A stretch of DNA of 9,336 bases, taken from Spirochaetaceae bacterium (GTDB lineage: Bacteria > Spirochaetota > Spirochaetia > Treponematales > Breznakiellaceae). Shown piece after piece: positions 1-5,251 of the stretch (its first letter is position 1; every line of letters begins with the position of its first letter). A program made the position numbers and the translations under genes. The DNA is taken from contig JAITAE010000281.1 in assembly GCA_031284295.1 (NCBI GenBank), positions 1 through 9,336 on the forward strand. Reading direction: 5' to 3'. Below the pieces are notes generated by a model that was not told where the DNA came from, did no database searches, and was given only the letters and a program-made list of their open reading frames with translations.

Positions 1-317
1 TCTATCGCGACACGGGTCTGCGGGTAGAAAGTACGAACCGCTATTGCGTTTGCGACAACTTCCTGCACATAAGGAACGCCAAGCGCGTCCGCTATGGGTT
101 TTCCGCCCGAACCGCACACTGCGGCGCAAAATAGGGCATCCGAAAATCTAAATCTAATATCTGATAATACAGATTTAACTGTTTCCGCTTGGCAAGCGTG
201 ATGCCTTTTATACGCGGAAAATAGAACATTTTTTTGTTTAGCTTCCATCACAACAGCTTTTACGGTTGTTGACCCTATATCGAGGCCGAGTCGTAAACGC
301 AAAAAATTGTCAGGCAT
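1..317 (-). CDS. Acyl-CoA dehydratase activase, long type, N-terminal fragment (BadF/BadG/BcrA/BcrD ATPase family)
   Basis: The reverse strand is open from an ATG at 317-315 off the left edge of the window, giving 105 visible residues. Residues 9-23 read RLGLDIGSTTVKAVV, the phosphate-1 loop of the ASKHA ATPase fold. Residues 69-71 (GSG) and the stretch around 82-105 (PYVQEVVANAIAVRTFYPQT) match the part of the family just before its conserved ELGGQDAK segment, which lies outside the window. The family couples ATP hydrolysis to electron injection into 2-hydroxyacyl-CoA dehydratases or benzoyl-CoA reductases. The VQEV...FYPQTRVAIE wording resembles the very long activase-related proteins more than short HgdC-type activases, and the substrate of the long type is not established. 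An in-frame TAA nine bases upstream of the ATG (positions 329-327) fixes this start. I see no Shine-Dalgarno sequence. Confidence 0.85.
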   Translation of the reverse strand, partial: MPDNFLRLRLGLDIGSTTVKAVVMEAKQKNVLFSAYKRHHACQAETVKSVLSDIRFRFSDALFCAAVCGSGGKPIADALGVPYVQEVVANAIAVRTFYPQTRVAI

Positions 318-325
318 GATTACAT

Positions 326-352
326 ATTATATTAATGCCGATATTTTTACAA
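326..352 (-). promoter_or_regulatory. Candidate promoter of the activase gene, possibly giving a leaderless mRNA
   Basis: On the reverse strand a perfect -10 hexamer TATAAT lies at 331-326. A weak -35 (TTGTAA at 352-347, spacing 15, or a hexamer 1-2 bases further up) precedes it. Only eight bases separate the -10 from the ATG at 317, so a transcript starting at the usual distance would begin at or within two bases of the start codon. There is no room for a Shine-Dalgarno sequence, and none is seen. Confidence 0.5.
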
Positions 353-387
353 GCGTATACGGGCCGGGACAGAATGAACGCATAGAA

Positions 388-970
388 TTAGGGGGAATTA
401 GGTAGGAGAAGATTCCGAATGGCCTGAGCATTGAGCGGCTTGAAAACGGCCTCAATGTGCTTCTTAAAACTCAGTGAGGGCATAAACCGTATCCCCTTCA
501 AACTCTGGTCATCAACCGGTCATCAAACGCCGTCTGTACCAGCGAAAGAATTGCCGGTGCTAACCTCTTCATAGTTTGCAGGTTTTACTCCCTGTTCTTA
601 CTCATCGTTGTATCCCGGTCATTCCCGAAGGTATAATCAAGATGCCGGTTTTCTGCCTGCCAATGCCCCTTGCCGCTTTCGCAAAATACTCTGTATTGGT
701 AATACCGACGATGAAATACCGGTGAACTTCTTCTTGCGCGCGCCTGGCACAACTGATGTTCTTCAATCCCGCCCATTCATTTTTTTGAAACAGTCACCCT
801 ATGTCCCCAGTAAGGTAGTACTCCCGTACTGCTATTCTCCTCTACCAGCACTTCAGAAAGACCCTGTCCCGGTTCCGTTGAAAAGCGTTTACCGTATACG
901 CCACCGCAGCACGGTACGCCTTGTTCCGCTTGCCGCCCTGCGGTATTACCGTCTATCGCCACGATTATCC
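388..970 (-). pseudogene. Decayed ISAs1-family transposase
   Basis: Fragments of an ISAs1-type DDE transposase can be read in three frames of the reverse strand. Near 960 the sequence gives IIVAIDGNT, which carries the first catalytic Asp. The next frame gives GKRNKAYRAAVAYTVNAFQ, and a third gives VEEN. From about 777 the sequence gives NEWAGLKNISCARRAQEEV followed by HRYFIVGITNTEYFAKAARG. After a one-base shift comes GHWQAENRHLDYTFGNDRD, with the third catalytic residue, the Glu of HWxxEN. After an in-frame TAA, NLQTMKRLAPAILSLVQTAF follows, and a further shift gives LSFKKHIEAVFKPLNAQAI, ending at TAA 390-388. The N-terminal part and the segment with the second catalytic Asp are missing, so there are several frameshifts, at least one stop and an internal deletion. 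It cannot make active transposase. I could not identify the terminal inverted repeats. The family call rests on the IDGK, HWxxEN and C-terminal patterns. Confidence 0.8.
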
Positions 971-1071
971 GGCGTGCTGTCGTAGCACTACGCGCTACTT
1001 AGGCAGTTTGCAAAGTAAAAATCGCCTTGCAGGCGATATTTCAGAATTTTTAGCGCAAAGCGTAGCAAACT
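959..1071. repeat. Palindromic interspersed repeat, copy 1
   Basis: This stretch is about 90% identical by eye to 2535-2646, in the same orientation. It holds an inner hairpin (AAAAATCGCC 1017-1026, loop TTGCA, GGCGATATTT 1032-1041, one mismatch). An imperfect outer stem (GCAGTTTGC 1003-1011 with GCAAACTAC 1065-1073) encloses it. The left boundary coincides with the truncated end of the ISAs1 remnant. The inner hairpin followed by T-rich sequence could also act as a terminator on either strand. Confidence 0.75.
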
Positions 1072-1213
1072 ACCGTGCGTTTACCCTGGCTCCCTCGCCG
1101 GCTTATTGACAAAAAAATCCTATTTTGAGAGACTATTGATATGAAAACTATCAGTAATTCCGCTTGGGAATTTACCGGCCTAATTCCGTGCTGGCAAGCT
1201 ACGGCGAGCGATA

Positions 1214-1227
1214 CCCCCCCCCCCCCC
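1214..1227. repeat. Homopolymeric tract of 14 C (poly-G on the reverse strand)
   Basis: Fourteen consecutive C residues end nine bases before the -35 hexamer at 1237. Tracts this long are prone to slipped-strand mispairing, so the length in any read or clone may vary. The position just upstream of a promoter is where tract length can change transcription. Confidence 0.95.
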
Positions 1228-1236
1228 GGCTGTAAT

Positions 1237-1264
1237 TTGTCAACCTGTTTTTGCGGGGTATATT
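1237..1264 (+). promoter_or_regulatory. Candidate sigma70-type promoter for the methyltransferase gene
   Basis: TTGTCA (1237-1242) and TATATT (1259-1264) each match the consensus hexamers at five of six positions and are separated by 16 bases. Transcription would start near 1271. No better promoter is apparent between here and the gene. Confidence 0.5.
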
Positions 1265-1339
1265 CAGGTTCTTTTTTATCTTTATTCTGTCAGCATAGAC
1301 TTTTCGTAAAAGCCGTATTTACGGCCGACCTCCGGCATG

Positions 1340-1366
1340 GTCCGGCGGCCTGCCTGCCTGCCGGAC
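1340..1366 (+). repeat. Hairpin in the methyltransferase leader
   Basis: GTCCGGC (1340-1346) pairs perfectly with GCCGGAC (1360-1366). The 13-base loop and right arm contain tandem GCCT units, a short tetranucleotide repeat. It sits 70 bases before the start codon and is followed by no U tract, so it is not an obvious terminator. A regulatory role is only possible, not shown. Confidence 0.45.
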
Positions 1367-1435
1367 TGCATTTAAGCGGTTCATTGTTTGAAACTTTAAG
1401 TTTCCGGACGAATTTCCACAAAAAAGGTTACTGCC

Positions 1436-2446
1436 ATGAATAGTAAAAACAATGATTTCCTTGATATTGAAATTATCAATCCGTCCGAAGAAGAAAATGC
1501 CGTTTTAAAGCGTTTGGATAAAAAGTATGAAGCAATATCGTTGATGAGCCACGAGGAACGTTTCTTTTTGAACGCTCTGATACTCCGCTATAAGCCTGTC
1601 AAGTTATTGGAGATTGGTGCCGCTGCCGGAGGCTCCTCTATAATAATGTTAAACGCTATTAACGATGATCCCGCCGCGCGGCTTTATTCAATCGATTACG
1701 CGGAATTCTGCATACTCGATGAAGGACGGAAAAGCGGTTATTTTGTCGACGAGTACCCCGGTTTAAAAACCAAATTTCGTATCTACACCGGCGGTCTCGC
1801 GCTTCGTTTTCTTGATGAGATAGGCGGCGGAATCGATTTTTGTTTTATAGACACCGTTCATTCAAATCCCGGAGAAATACTGGATTTTCTATTTGCCTTG
1901 CCGTACCTGAAAGATGACGCGCTTGTTGTATTTCACGACACAAAGTTACAGACACGTCTTTCCTTTCCGTTAAATAAATGGGCAATAACGAACAATCTGT
2001 TGATTAGCGCAATTTTTGGAAAAATTCTTGTTCAGGGTAATTTTTCCCGTTCTGATACTGAAATTGAATATCCGTCTGAACGTGGAATAACATACTTTCC
2101 AAATATAACGGCCGTCAGGATATGCAAAGAAACGAAAGAACATTTATACGCTATTTTCAATCTTCTTACAATTAAATGGACATACACTCCGTCAATGGAT
2201 GAAGAAATCGAAATAATAGATTTTTTTGCGAAACATTACGACAAATACTATGTTGAATATATGGAGGACGTATTTTGCTACGAAAAAGAATTTTACGCCT
2301 ATAAACTTCCGTTAATTAAAAGTTTGCTGCGCCCAATCTTAAATGGAATTGCGCGTTTTTTTAACTCCGGGTTCAAAAAGAAAATTAGAAAACTTCTTGG
2401 AAGCAAAATATCAAACATGATTTATGGCATAATGCAAAGCGGCTAA
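1436..2446 (+). CDS. Class I SAM-dependent methyltransferase (Methyltransf_24-like), substrate unknown
   Basis: This 336-residue protein has the Rossmann methyltransferase signatures. Motif I is LLEIGAAAGGSS (residues 57-68). An acidic residue after strand 2 lies in LYSIDYAE (83-90, Asp87). FCFIDTVHS (135-143, Asp139) and ALVVFHDT (162-169) follow, the His-Asp pair resembling Methyltransf_24 and cephalosporin-hydroxylase-like enzymes that bind a metal. The C-terminal 130 residues do not match anything I recognise. They are rich in Tyr, Phe and Lys and end in a basic stretch (FKKKIRKLLGSK, 313-324). No signal peptide or membrane segment is evident, so it is probably cytoplasmic. The gene is visibly more AT-rich than the rnf genes, suggesting acquisition. 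It stands alone among repeats, and its stop codon lies inside a dispersed repeat. Members of this family often modify sugars or natural products, but the substrate here cannot be inferred. Confidence 0.85.
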   Translation: MNSKNNDFLDIEIINPSEEENAVLKRLDKKYEAISLMSHEERFFLNALILRYKPVKLLEIGAAAGGSSIIMLNAINDDPAARLYSIDYAEFCILDEGRKSGYFVDEYPGLKTKFRIYTGGLALRFLDEIGGGIDFCFIDTVHSNPGEILDFLFALPYLKDDALVVFHDTKLQTRLSFPLNKWAITNNLLISAIFGKILVQGNFSRSDTEIEYPSERGITYFPNITAVRICKETKEHLYAIFNLLTIKWTYTPSMDEEIEIIDFFAKHYDKYYVEYMEDVFCYEKEFYAYKLPLIKSLLRPILNGIARFFNSGFKKKIRKLLGSKISNMIYGIMQSG

Positions 2447-2461
2447 GGAAGCGTTGATTTA
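2443..2461 (+). repeat. Dispersed repeat AAGGAAGC(A/G)(C/T)TGATT, copy at the gene end
   Basis: CTAAGGAAGCGTTGATTTA matches the copies at 2748-2768 and 8576-8596 apart from two substitutions. The TAA at 2444-2446 is the stop codon of the methyltransferase, so the repeat supplies the end of that gene. Confidence 0.7.
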
Positions 2462-2495
2462 GACGATGGCGCCTAGCAGCCTGCTACACTTGTAG

Positions 2496-2536
2496 GGTTT
2501 TTATAACTTTTTTCGTTGAAAAAAGTTATAAAAACC
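2496..2536. repeat. Perfect 18-bp hairpin
   Basis: GGTTTTTATAACTTTTTT (2496-2513) is the exact reverse complement of 2519-2536, with loop CGTTG, whose ends could add a 19th pair. The right arm ends where palindromic repeat copy 2 begins, sharing its first two bases. The A/T-rich arms could terminate transcription from either side. The lack of any mismatch suggests recent origin or active maintenance. Confidence 0.85.
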
Positions 2537-2648
2537 ACGATTATCCGGCGTACTGTCGTAGCGCTACGCGCTACTTATGCAGTTTGCAAGGTAAAAATCG
2601 CCTGCAAGGCGATTTTTTAGAATTTTTAACGCAAAGCCAGCAAACTGC
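2535..2648. repeat. Palindromic interspersed repeat, copy 2
   Basis: This is the second copy of the element at 959-1071. An outer 9-bp perfect stem (GCAGTTTGC 2579-2587 with GCAAACTGC 2640-2648) encloses a 10-bp inner hairpin at 2593-2617. A further hairpin (2558-2574) lies to its left. Relative to copy 1, the core CGCCTTGCAGGCG is replaced by its exact reverse complement. Confidence 0.75.
2593..2618 (+). terminator. Probable intrinsic terminator downstream of the methyltransferase
   Basis: AAAAATCGCC (2593-2602), loop TGCAA and GGCGATTTTT (2608-2617) form a 10-bp stem whose right arm runs into six T residues. The left arm begins with five A residues, so it could work on both strands. It lies about 150 bases after the methyltransferase stop and is part of repeat copy 2, so termination may be incidental. 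Confidence 0.55.
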
Positions 2649-2747
2649 TAGCATCAAGAGATGAAAATGACAATAGGGGGTTAGGCGTCCCTTGTCACTC
2701 CGGTGCGCCGTGCACCCAACAACGATTGGAGCTTGCGTAGCAAACTC

Positions 2748-2768
2748 CCTAAGGAAGCACTGATTTAT
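2748..2768 (+). repeat. Dispersed repeat, forward copy identical to that at 8576
   Basis: All 21 bases, including the core AAGGAAGCACTGATTTAT, match 8576-8596 exactly. It faces the inverted copy at 2963-2980, so the two could be the ends of a fold-back or MITE-like unit of about 230 bases. Confidence 0.75.
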
Positions 2769-2840
2769 GCGAGTGCGCATTCGTCAATGTAGTTGACGCA
2801 ATCGGTGCTACTTTAATTCCGTATTTGCGCAATGAAATGA

Positions 2841-2929
2841 GCTTGCTCCTTAGGGTAACGATGATGCGCCAACGAAGTTGGCGAGGCCTCAAGTTAATCA
2901 GCGTTACCCTAAGCAAGCCGCAGGCTTGC
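2841..2929. repeat. Nested fold-back with two mutually exclusive stems
   Basis: The 17-base right arm at 2902-2918 (CGTTACCCTAAGCAAGC) pairs with 2841-2860 apart from a three-base bulge (2848-2850). Inside lies a perfect hairpin CGCCAAC, loop GAA, GTTGGCG (2867-2883). A third hairpin, GCAAGCC, loop GCA, GGCTTGC (2913-2929), uses bases of the outer right arm, so the outer stem end and this hairpin compete. The outer arms resemble degenerate copies of the dispersed repeat. Confidence 0.7.
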
Positions 2930-2962
2930 GACTGACACTGGAATATATCGGGTAAAAGCCAT

Positions 2963-2980
2963 CCTTAATCAGCGCTTCCC
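2963..2980 (-). repeat. Dispersed repeat, inverted copy
   Basis: The reverse strand reads GGGAAGCGCTGATTAAGG, which shares GGAAGC(A/G)CTGATT with the forward copies at 2748 and 8576. Its inverted orientation relative to 2443 and 2748 makes it the candidate right end of a fold-back unit. Confidence 0.65.
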
Positions 2981-3088
2981 AATAAGGTTTTTGTAGATTT
3001 TAAACCTAAAGCAGTATAACATAGGCGAGCTTTGAAGACAGCCCTTTTAACGGTGCAGTCGTAATAGAGGCTGCTTAAACAGGCGGTG

Positions 3089-3122
3089 AGCGGGCGTTAC
3101 GAGTGGCAGACAAACGCCCGCT
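3089..3122. repeat. Second inverted repeat beyond the rnf terminator
   Basis: AGCGGGCGTT (3089-3098) pairs perfectly with AACGCCCGCT (3113-3122) across a 14-base loop. No U tract follows on either strand. It may back up the adjacent rnf terminator or be another member of the repeat mosaic. Confidence 0.55.
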
Positions 3123-3131
3123 ACCCGCAGT

Positions 3132-3178
3132 AAAAACATTGAGGCAGGCGGCGGGAGTATACGCCCGCCGCCTGCCTC
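3132..3178 (-). terminator. Intrinsic terminator of the rnf operon
   Basis: Reading the reverse strand, a perfect 15-bp GC-rich stem is formed by GAGGCAGGCGGCGGG (3178-3164) and CCCGCCGCCTGCCTC (3155-3141) around an 8-base loop. It is followed after a few bases by TTTTT (3136-3132). It begins 41 bases after the rnfB stop codon, where the operon should end. Confidence 0.85.
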
Positions 3179-3219
3179 TCCTGCCTCCTGTAGCATTAAG
3201 CCGGATCGCCCGCGCTTTC

Positions 3220-4035
3220 TTAGGCCGTTTTGACCGCCGTTTCCAGCAGATGCATGACTTTTTGCGGACAGATTTCGACGCAGGTCCCGCACGAATTGCA
3301 TTTAGCGTAATCTATGACGGGTATGCCGTTCTCAAGCGTTATCGCCTGTTCCGGACATTTTTTGACGCAGGCCGTACATTTGCCGCAGCCTATTTTACAG
3401 GTCTTTTTGACCATAGGCTTTATCGTGTTGCGGTTGTTGCAAAAGGCAAACGCGCCCTTCTGCCCCTTGTCCACAACGCGGATTATGCCCTGCGGACATT
3501 CACCCACGCAGACCTTGCAGCCCTTGCATTTATCCGCATCGATCACGGGAATACCGTCCGGCCCCATGTGCAGCGCGTCAAACTTACATACTTTCACGCA
3601 GTCGCCAAAACCCATGCAGCCCCAGGCACATAGCTTTGTGCCGCCTGAGCTTATCTTTGCGCCGCAGCAGGTTTGCAGCCCGGTGTATATGCCTTTGGGC
3701 AGGGCCAGCTCGCGGCTGCCCTGACAGGCAGTTACCGCGACTACGGCCCGTGTATCCGCGCTGCCGCCGACAAGGGCGGCGCGTTTCTTTGTCGATTCGG
3801 CGTCCGAGACGGTACACTTATCGGGAGCCGTTTCGCTGGCGGCGACCGCCGCGGCAAAGCCGTCGCAGCCGGGAAAACCGCACGCGCCGCAGTTCGCGCC
3901 GGGCAAGGTTTCGCGGATAAGACCCACGAGCACGTCCGTTTCGACATGAAACACCTGTCTGAAAATTCCAAGCAGAATGCCCAAAACAAGGGCAAGCGCC
4001 GCGGCAAATATGGCGGTTAATAAAATTATATTCAT
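3220..4035 (-). CDS. rnfB: Rnf complex subunit B, multi-cluster ferredoxin-type protein
   Basis: RnfB is the entry point for electrons from reduced ferredoxin, anchored at the cytoplasmic face of the membrane. The 271-residue protein starts with one hydrophobic segment (about 2-24). A four-Cys [4Fe-4S] motif follows (Cys49, 52, 57, 74; CGACGFPGCDGF). Then come several Cys-rich ferredoxin motifs: CAWGCxxxxDCxxxC (136-150), CKGCKVCVGECP (170-181), CKIGCGKCTACVKKCP (213-228) and CNSCGTCVEICP (246-257). This is the richly clustered layout seen in anaerobes. It is the last gene of the operon, with its ATG (4035-4033) seven bases after the rnfA stop, and is followed by the terminator at 3132-3178. 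A Shine-Dalgarno-like GTGAGGA lies just before the ATG. I see no missing cluster ligands. Confidence 0.95.
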   Translation of the reverse strand: MNIILLTAIFAAALALVLGILLGIFRQVFHVETDVLVGLIRETLPGANCGACGFPGCDGFAAAVAASETAPDKCTVSDAESTKKRAALVGGSADTRAVVAVTACQGSRELALPKGIYTGLQTCCGAKISSGGTKLCAWGCMGFGDCVKVCKFDALHMGPDGIPVIDADKCKGCKVCVGECPQGIIRVVDKGQKGAFAFCNNRNTIKPMVKKTCKIGCGKCTACVKKCPEQAITLENGIPVIDYAKCNSCGTCVEICPQKVMHLLETAVKTA

Positions 4036-4042
4036 ACAATCC

Positions 4043-4618
4043 TCACTTCACCAGGCCGGAAAAGCCCATGAACGCCATGGACATCAGCGCCGCCGACGCA
4101 AACAGTATCGGCGTTCCCTTCAAAAAGTCAGGGATCGGACTAGTCCGTATACGCTTGCGCACCCCGGCAAGCAAAAGCAGCGCCAGCAGGAAGCCCGCCG
4201 CAACCCCCACAGCATAGACAATCGATTCGGCGTAGTTGTAACCGAACGAAATCGCGTTAAAAGTCGCGCCCAGAATAGCGCAGTTTGTCGTTATAAGCGC
4301 AAGGTAGATGCCCATGGAACTGTACAGGCCGGGTATCATCTTTTTTAGGAAAAATTCAACAAGCTGCACAAGGGACGCTATCACGAGTATGAACGCCAGT
4401 GTCTGCAAAAACACCATGTTTAGCGGCTTTAGTATGTACATATAGATTGGCCAAGTAACCGCAGTCGCGATCACGGTAACGAAGATAACCGCCACGCCCA
4501 TGCCGACAGCCTTGTCCTCGTCGCTGGACATCCCAATAAAAGGACAGAGCGCGAGGAAACTCATCAATACAATGTTGTCGATTAAAAACGCTTTGATAAA
4601 AACACTAAATAGTTCCAT
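4043..4618 (-). CDS. rnfA: Rnf complex subunit A, integral membrane protein
   Basis: The 191-residue protein is almost entirely hydrophobic and fits the family's six transmembrane segments. It carries the two Cys of the RnfA/NqrE family, Cys25 in LALCPFIG and Cys113 in TTNCAILG. Together with the equivalent pair of RnfE these hold the Fe-S centre inside the membrane that passes electrons across it. Length and sequence are typical. The ATG (4618-4616) directly follows the rnfE TAA (4621-4619), so the two genes abut without a spacer. A purine-rich GAGGGG lies about nine bases before the ATG, inside the end of rnfE, which points to translational coupling. Confidence 0.96.
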   Translation of the reverse strand: MELFSVFIKAFLIDNIVLMSFLALCPFIGMSSDEDKAVGMGVAVIFVTVIATAVTWPIYMYILKPLNMVFLQTLAFILVIASLVQLVEFFLKKMIPGLYSSMGIYLALITTNCAILGATFNAISFGYNYAESIVYAVGVAAGFLLALLLLAGVRKRIRTSPIPDFLKGTPILFASAALMSMAFMGFSGLVK

Positions 4619-5251
4619 TTAACAGCACCCCTCTTTATTCCGGTTTACGAGCGTCTTGCTCTGACGCTGTTTGATGTAAAGCCCCAGGCTTATGAACAGG
4701 CTGAATACAAAAAAGCCTCCCGGCGGCAGCGTAAAGAACAGTATAGGCTGGTAGTTTTCGCCGAAAACGGGAAAGTCAAGTATCGAACCGTTACCGAGCA
4801 GTTCCCGAATCAGCGATATGCCGGCGAGAACCCATGTGTACCCAAGCCCCATGCCGAGCCCGTCCGCTACGGAATGAATCACCGGCTGCTTCGAGGCGAA
4901 GGCTTCCACCCGCCCCATTATGATGCAGTTTACAACGATGAGCGGTATGAAGACGCCCATAGCCTTTGAAAGCGCCGGAAAGTAGGCTTGCAGAACATAG
5001 TCGATTATCGTGGTAAAGGCCGCTATCACTATGATGAATATGGGTATTCGCACCGACGACGGTATCAGGTTTTTAAACAAGCTGATGACAAGCTCCGACA
5101 TCAAAAGTACGAAGGTCATCGAAAGCCCCATCCCTATGCCGTTTACAACGCTGGTAGTTACGGCAAGCGAGGAACACAGTCCTATCATAAGTATCAAAAG
5201 CGGGTTCTCGTTTACGAGTCCGTTGACAAATATCTGTCCGATTTTTTTCAA
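4619..5251 (-). CDS. rnfE: Rnf complex subunit E, integral membrane protein, TTG start
   Basis: The subunit is paralogous to RnfA and pairs with it in inverted topology to build the intramembrane Fe-S site. From the TTG at 5251-5249 the protein has 210 residues beginning (M)KKIGQIFVNGLVNENP. Cys26 (IGLCSSLAV) and Cys109 (VVNCIIMG) are the expected metal ligands. About six hydrophobic segments follow. The tail ends in EGCC, an unusual Cys pair. I prefer the TTG to the upstream ATG at 5278 because GGAGG lies six bases before it, the homologous region starts there, and the ATG would add nine residues inside rnfG. The TTG overlaps the rnfG TGA stop (TTGA), so the two genes are likely translationally coupled. 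Confidence 0.93.
   Translation of the reverse strand: MKKIGQIFVNGLVNENPLLILMIGLCSSLAVTTSVVNGIGMGLSMTFVLLMSELVISLFKNLIPSSVRIPIFIIVIAAFTTIIDYVLQAYFPALSKAMGVFIPLIVVNCIIMGRVEAFASKQPVIHSVADGLGMGLGYTWVLAGISLIRELLGNGSILDFPVFGENYQPILFFTLPPGGFFVFSLFISLGLYIKQRQSKTLVNRNKEGCC

Larger units (their letters stand above)
1072..1435. other. Non-coding region upstream of the methyltransferase gene
   Basis: I see no convincing gene here. The stretch holds a 14-C tract, a promoter candidate and a leader hairpin, each listed separately, followed by the methyltransferase ribosome-binding site (AAGG at 1424-1427, eight bases before the ATG). A TTGACA at 1106-1111 has no good -10 at normal spacing. If transcription starts near 1271, the untranslated leader is about 165 bases long. 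Confidence 0.6.
2447..3140. other. Non-coding mosaic of nested inverted repeats
   Basis: I see no gene in this roughly 700-base stretch between the methyltransferase and the rnf operon, which converge on it. Hairpins follow one another. Besides those listed separately there are GTAGCGC/GCGCTAC (2558-2574), an imperfect stem GGAGCTTGC/GCAAACTCC (2728-2748) and CGTCAA/TTGACG (2782-2798). Inward-facing copies of the dispersed repeat bound most of it (2443 and 2748 forward, 2963 reverse). Degenerate relatives form the arms of the fold-back at 2841-2918. Confidence 0.7.

Noticed and set aside
608..985. A 125-codon plus-strand open frame
   Set aside because: It lies antisense to the ISAs1 remnant, whose protein fragments are recognisable on the other strand.
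1106..1140. Consensus -35 TTGACA upstream of 1141
   Set aside because: No acceptable -10 hexamer lies 16-18 bases downstream; the pair at 1237-1264 is much better.
1141..1443. A 100-codon open frame on the plus strand before the methyltransferase
   Set aside because: It spans the 14-C tract and the promoter candidate, has no good ribosome-binding site, runs eight bases into the methyltransferase start and gives a composition unlike a folded protein.
2571..2780. A 69-codon minus-strand open frame in the repeat mosaic
   Set aside because: It consists of hairpin arms of the repeats and has no recognisable protein features.
2443..2984. CRISPR array
   Set aside because: The repeats are in mixed orientation and irregularly spaced, and no cas genes are present.
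3103..3920. Several plus-strand open frames of 90-180 codons opposite rnfB
   Set aside because: They are shadows of the GC-rich rnfB coding sequence, which is unambiguous on the minus strand.
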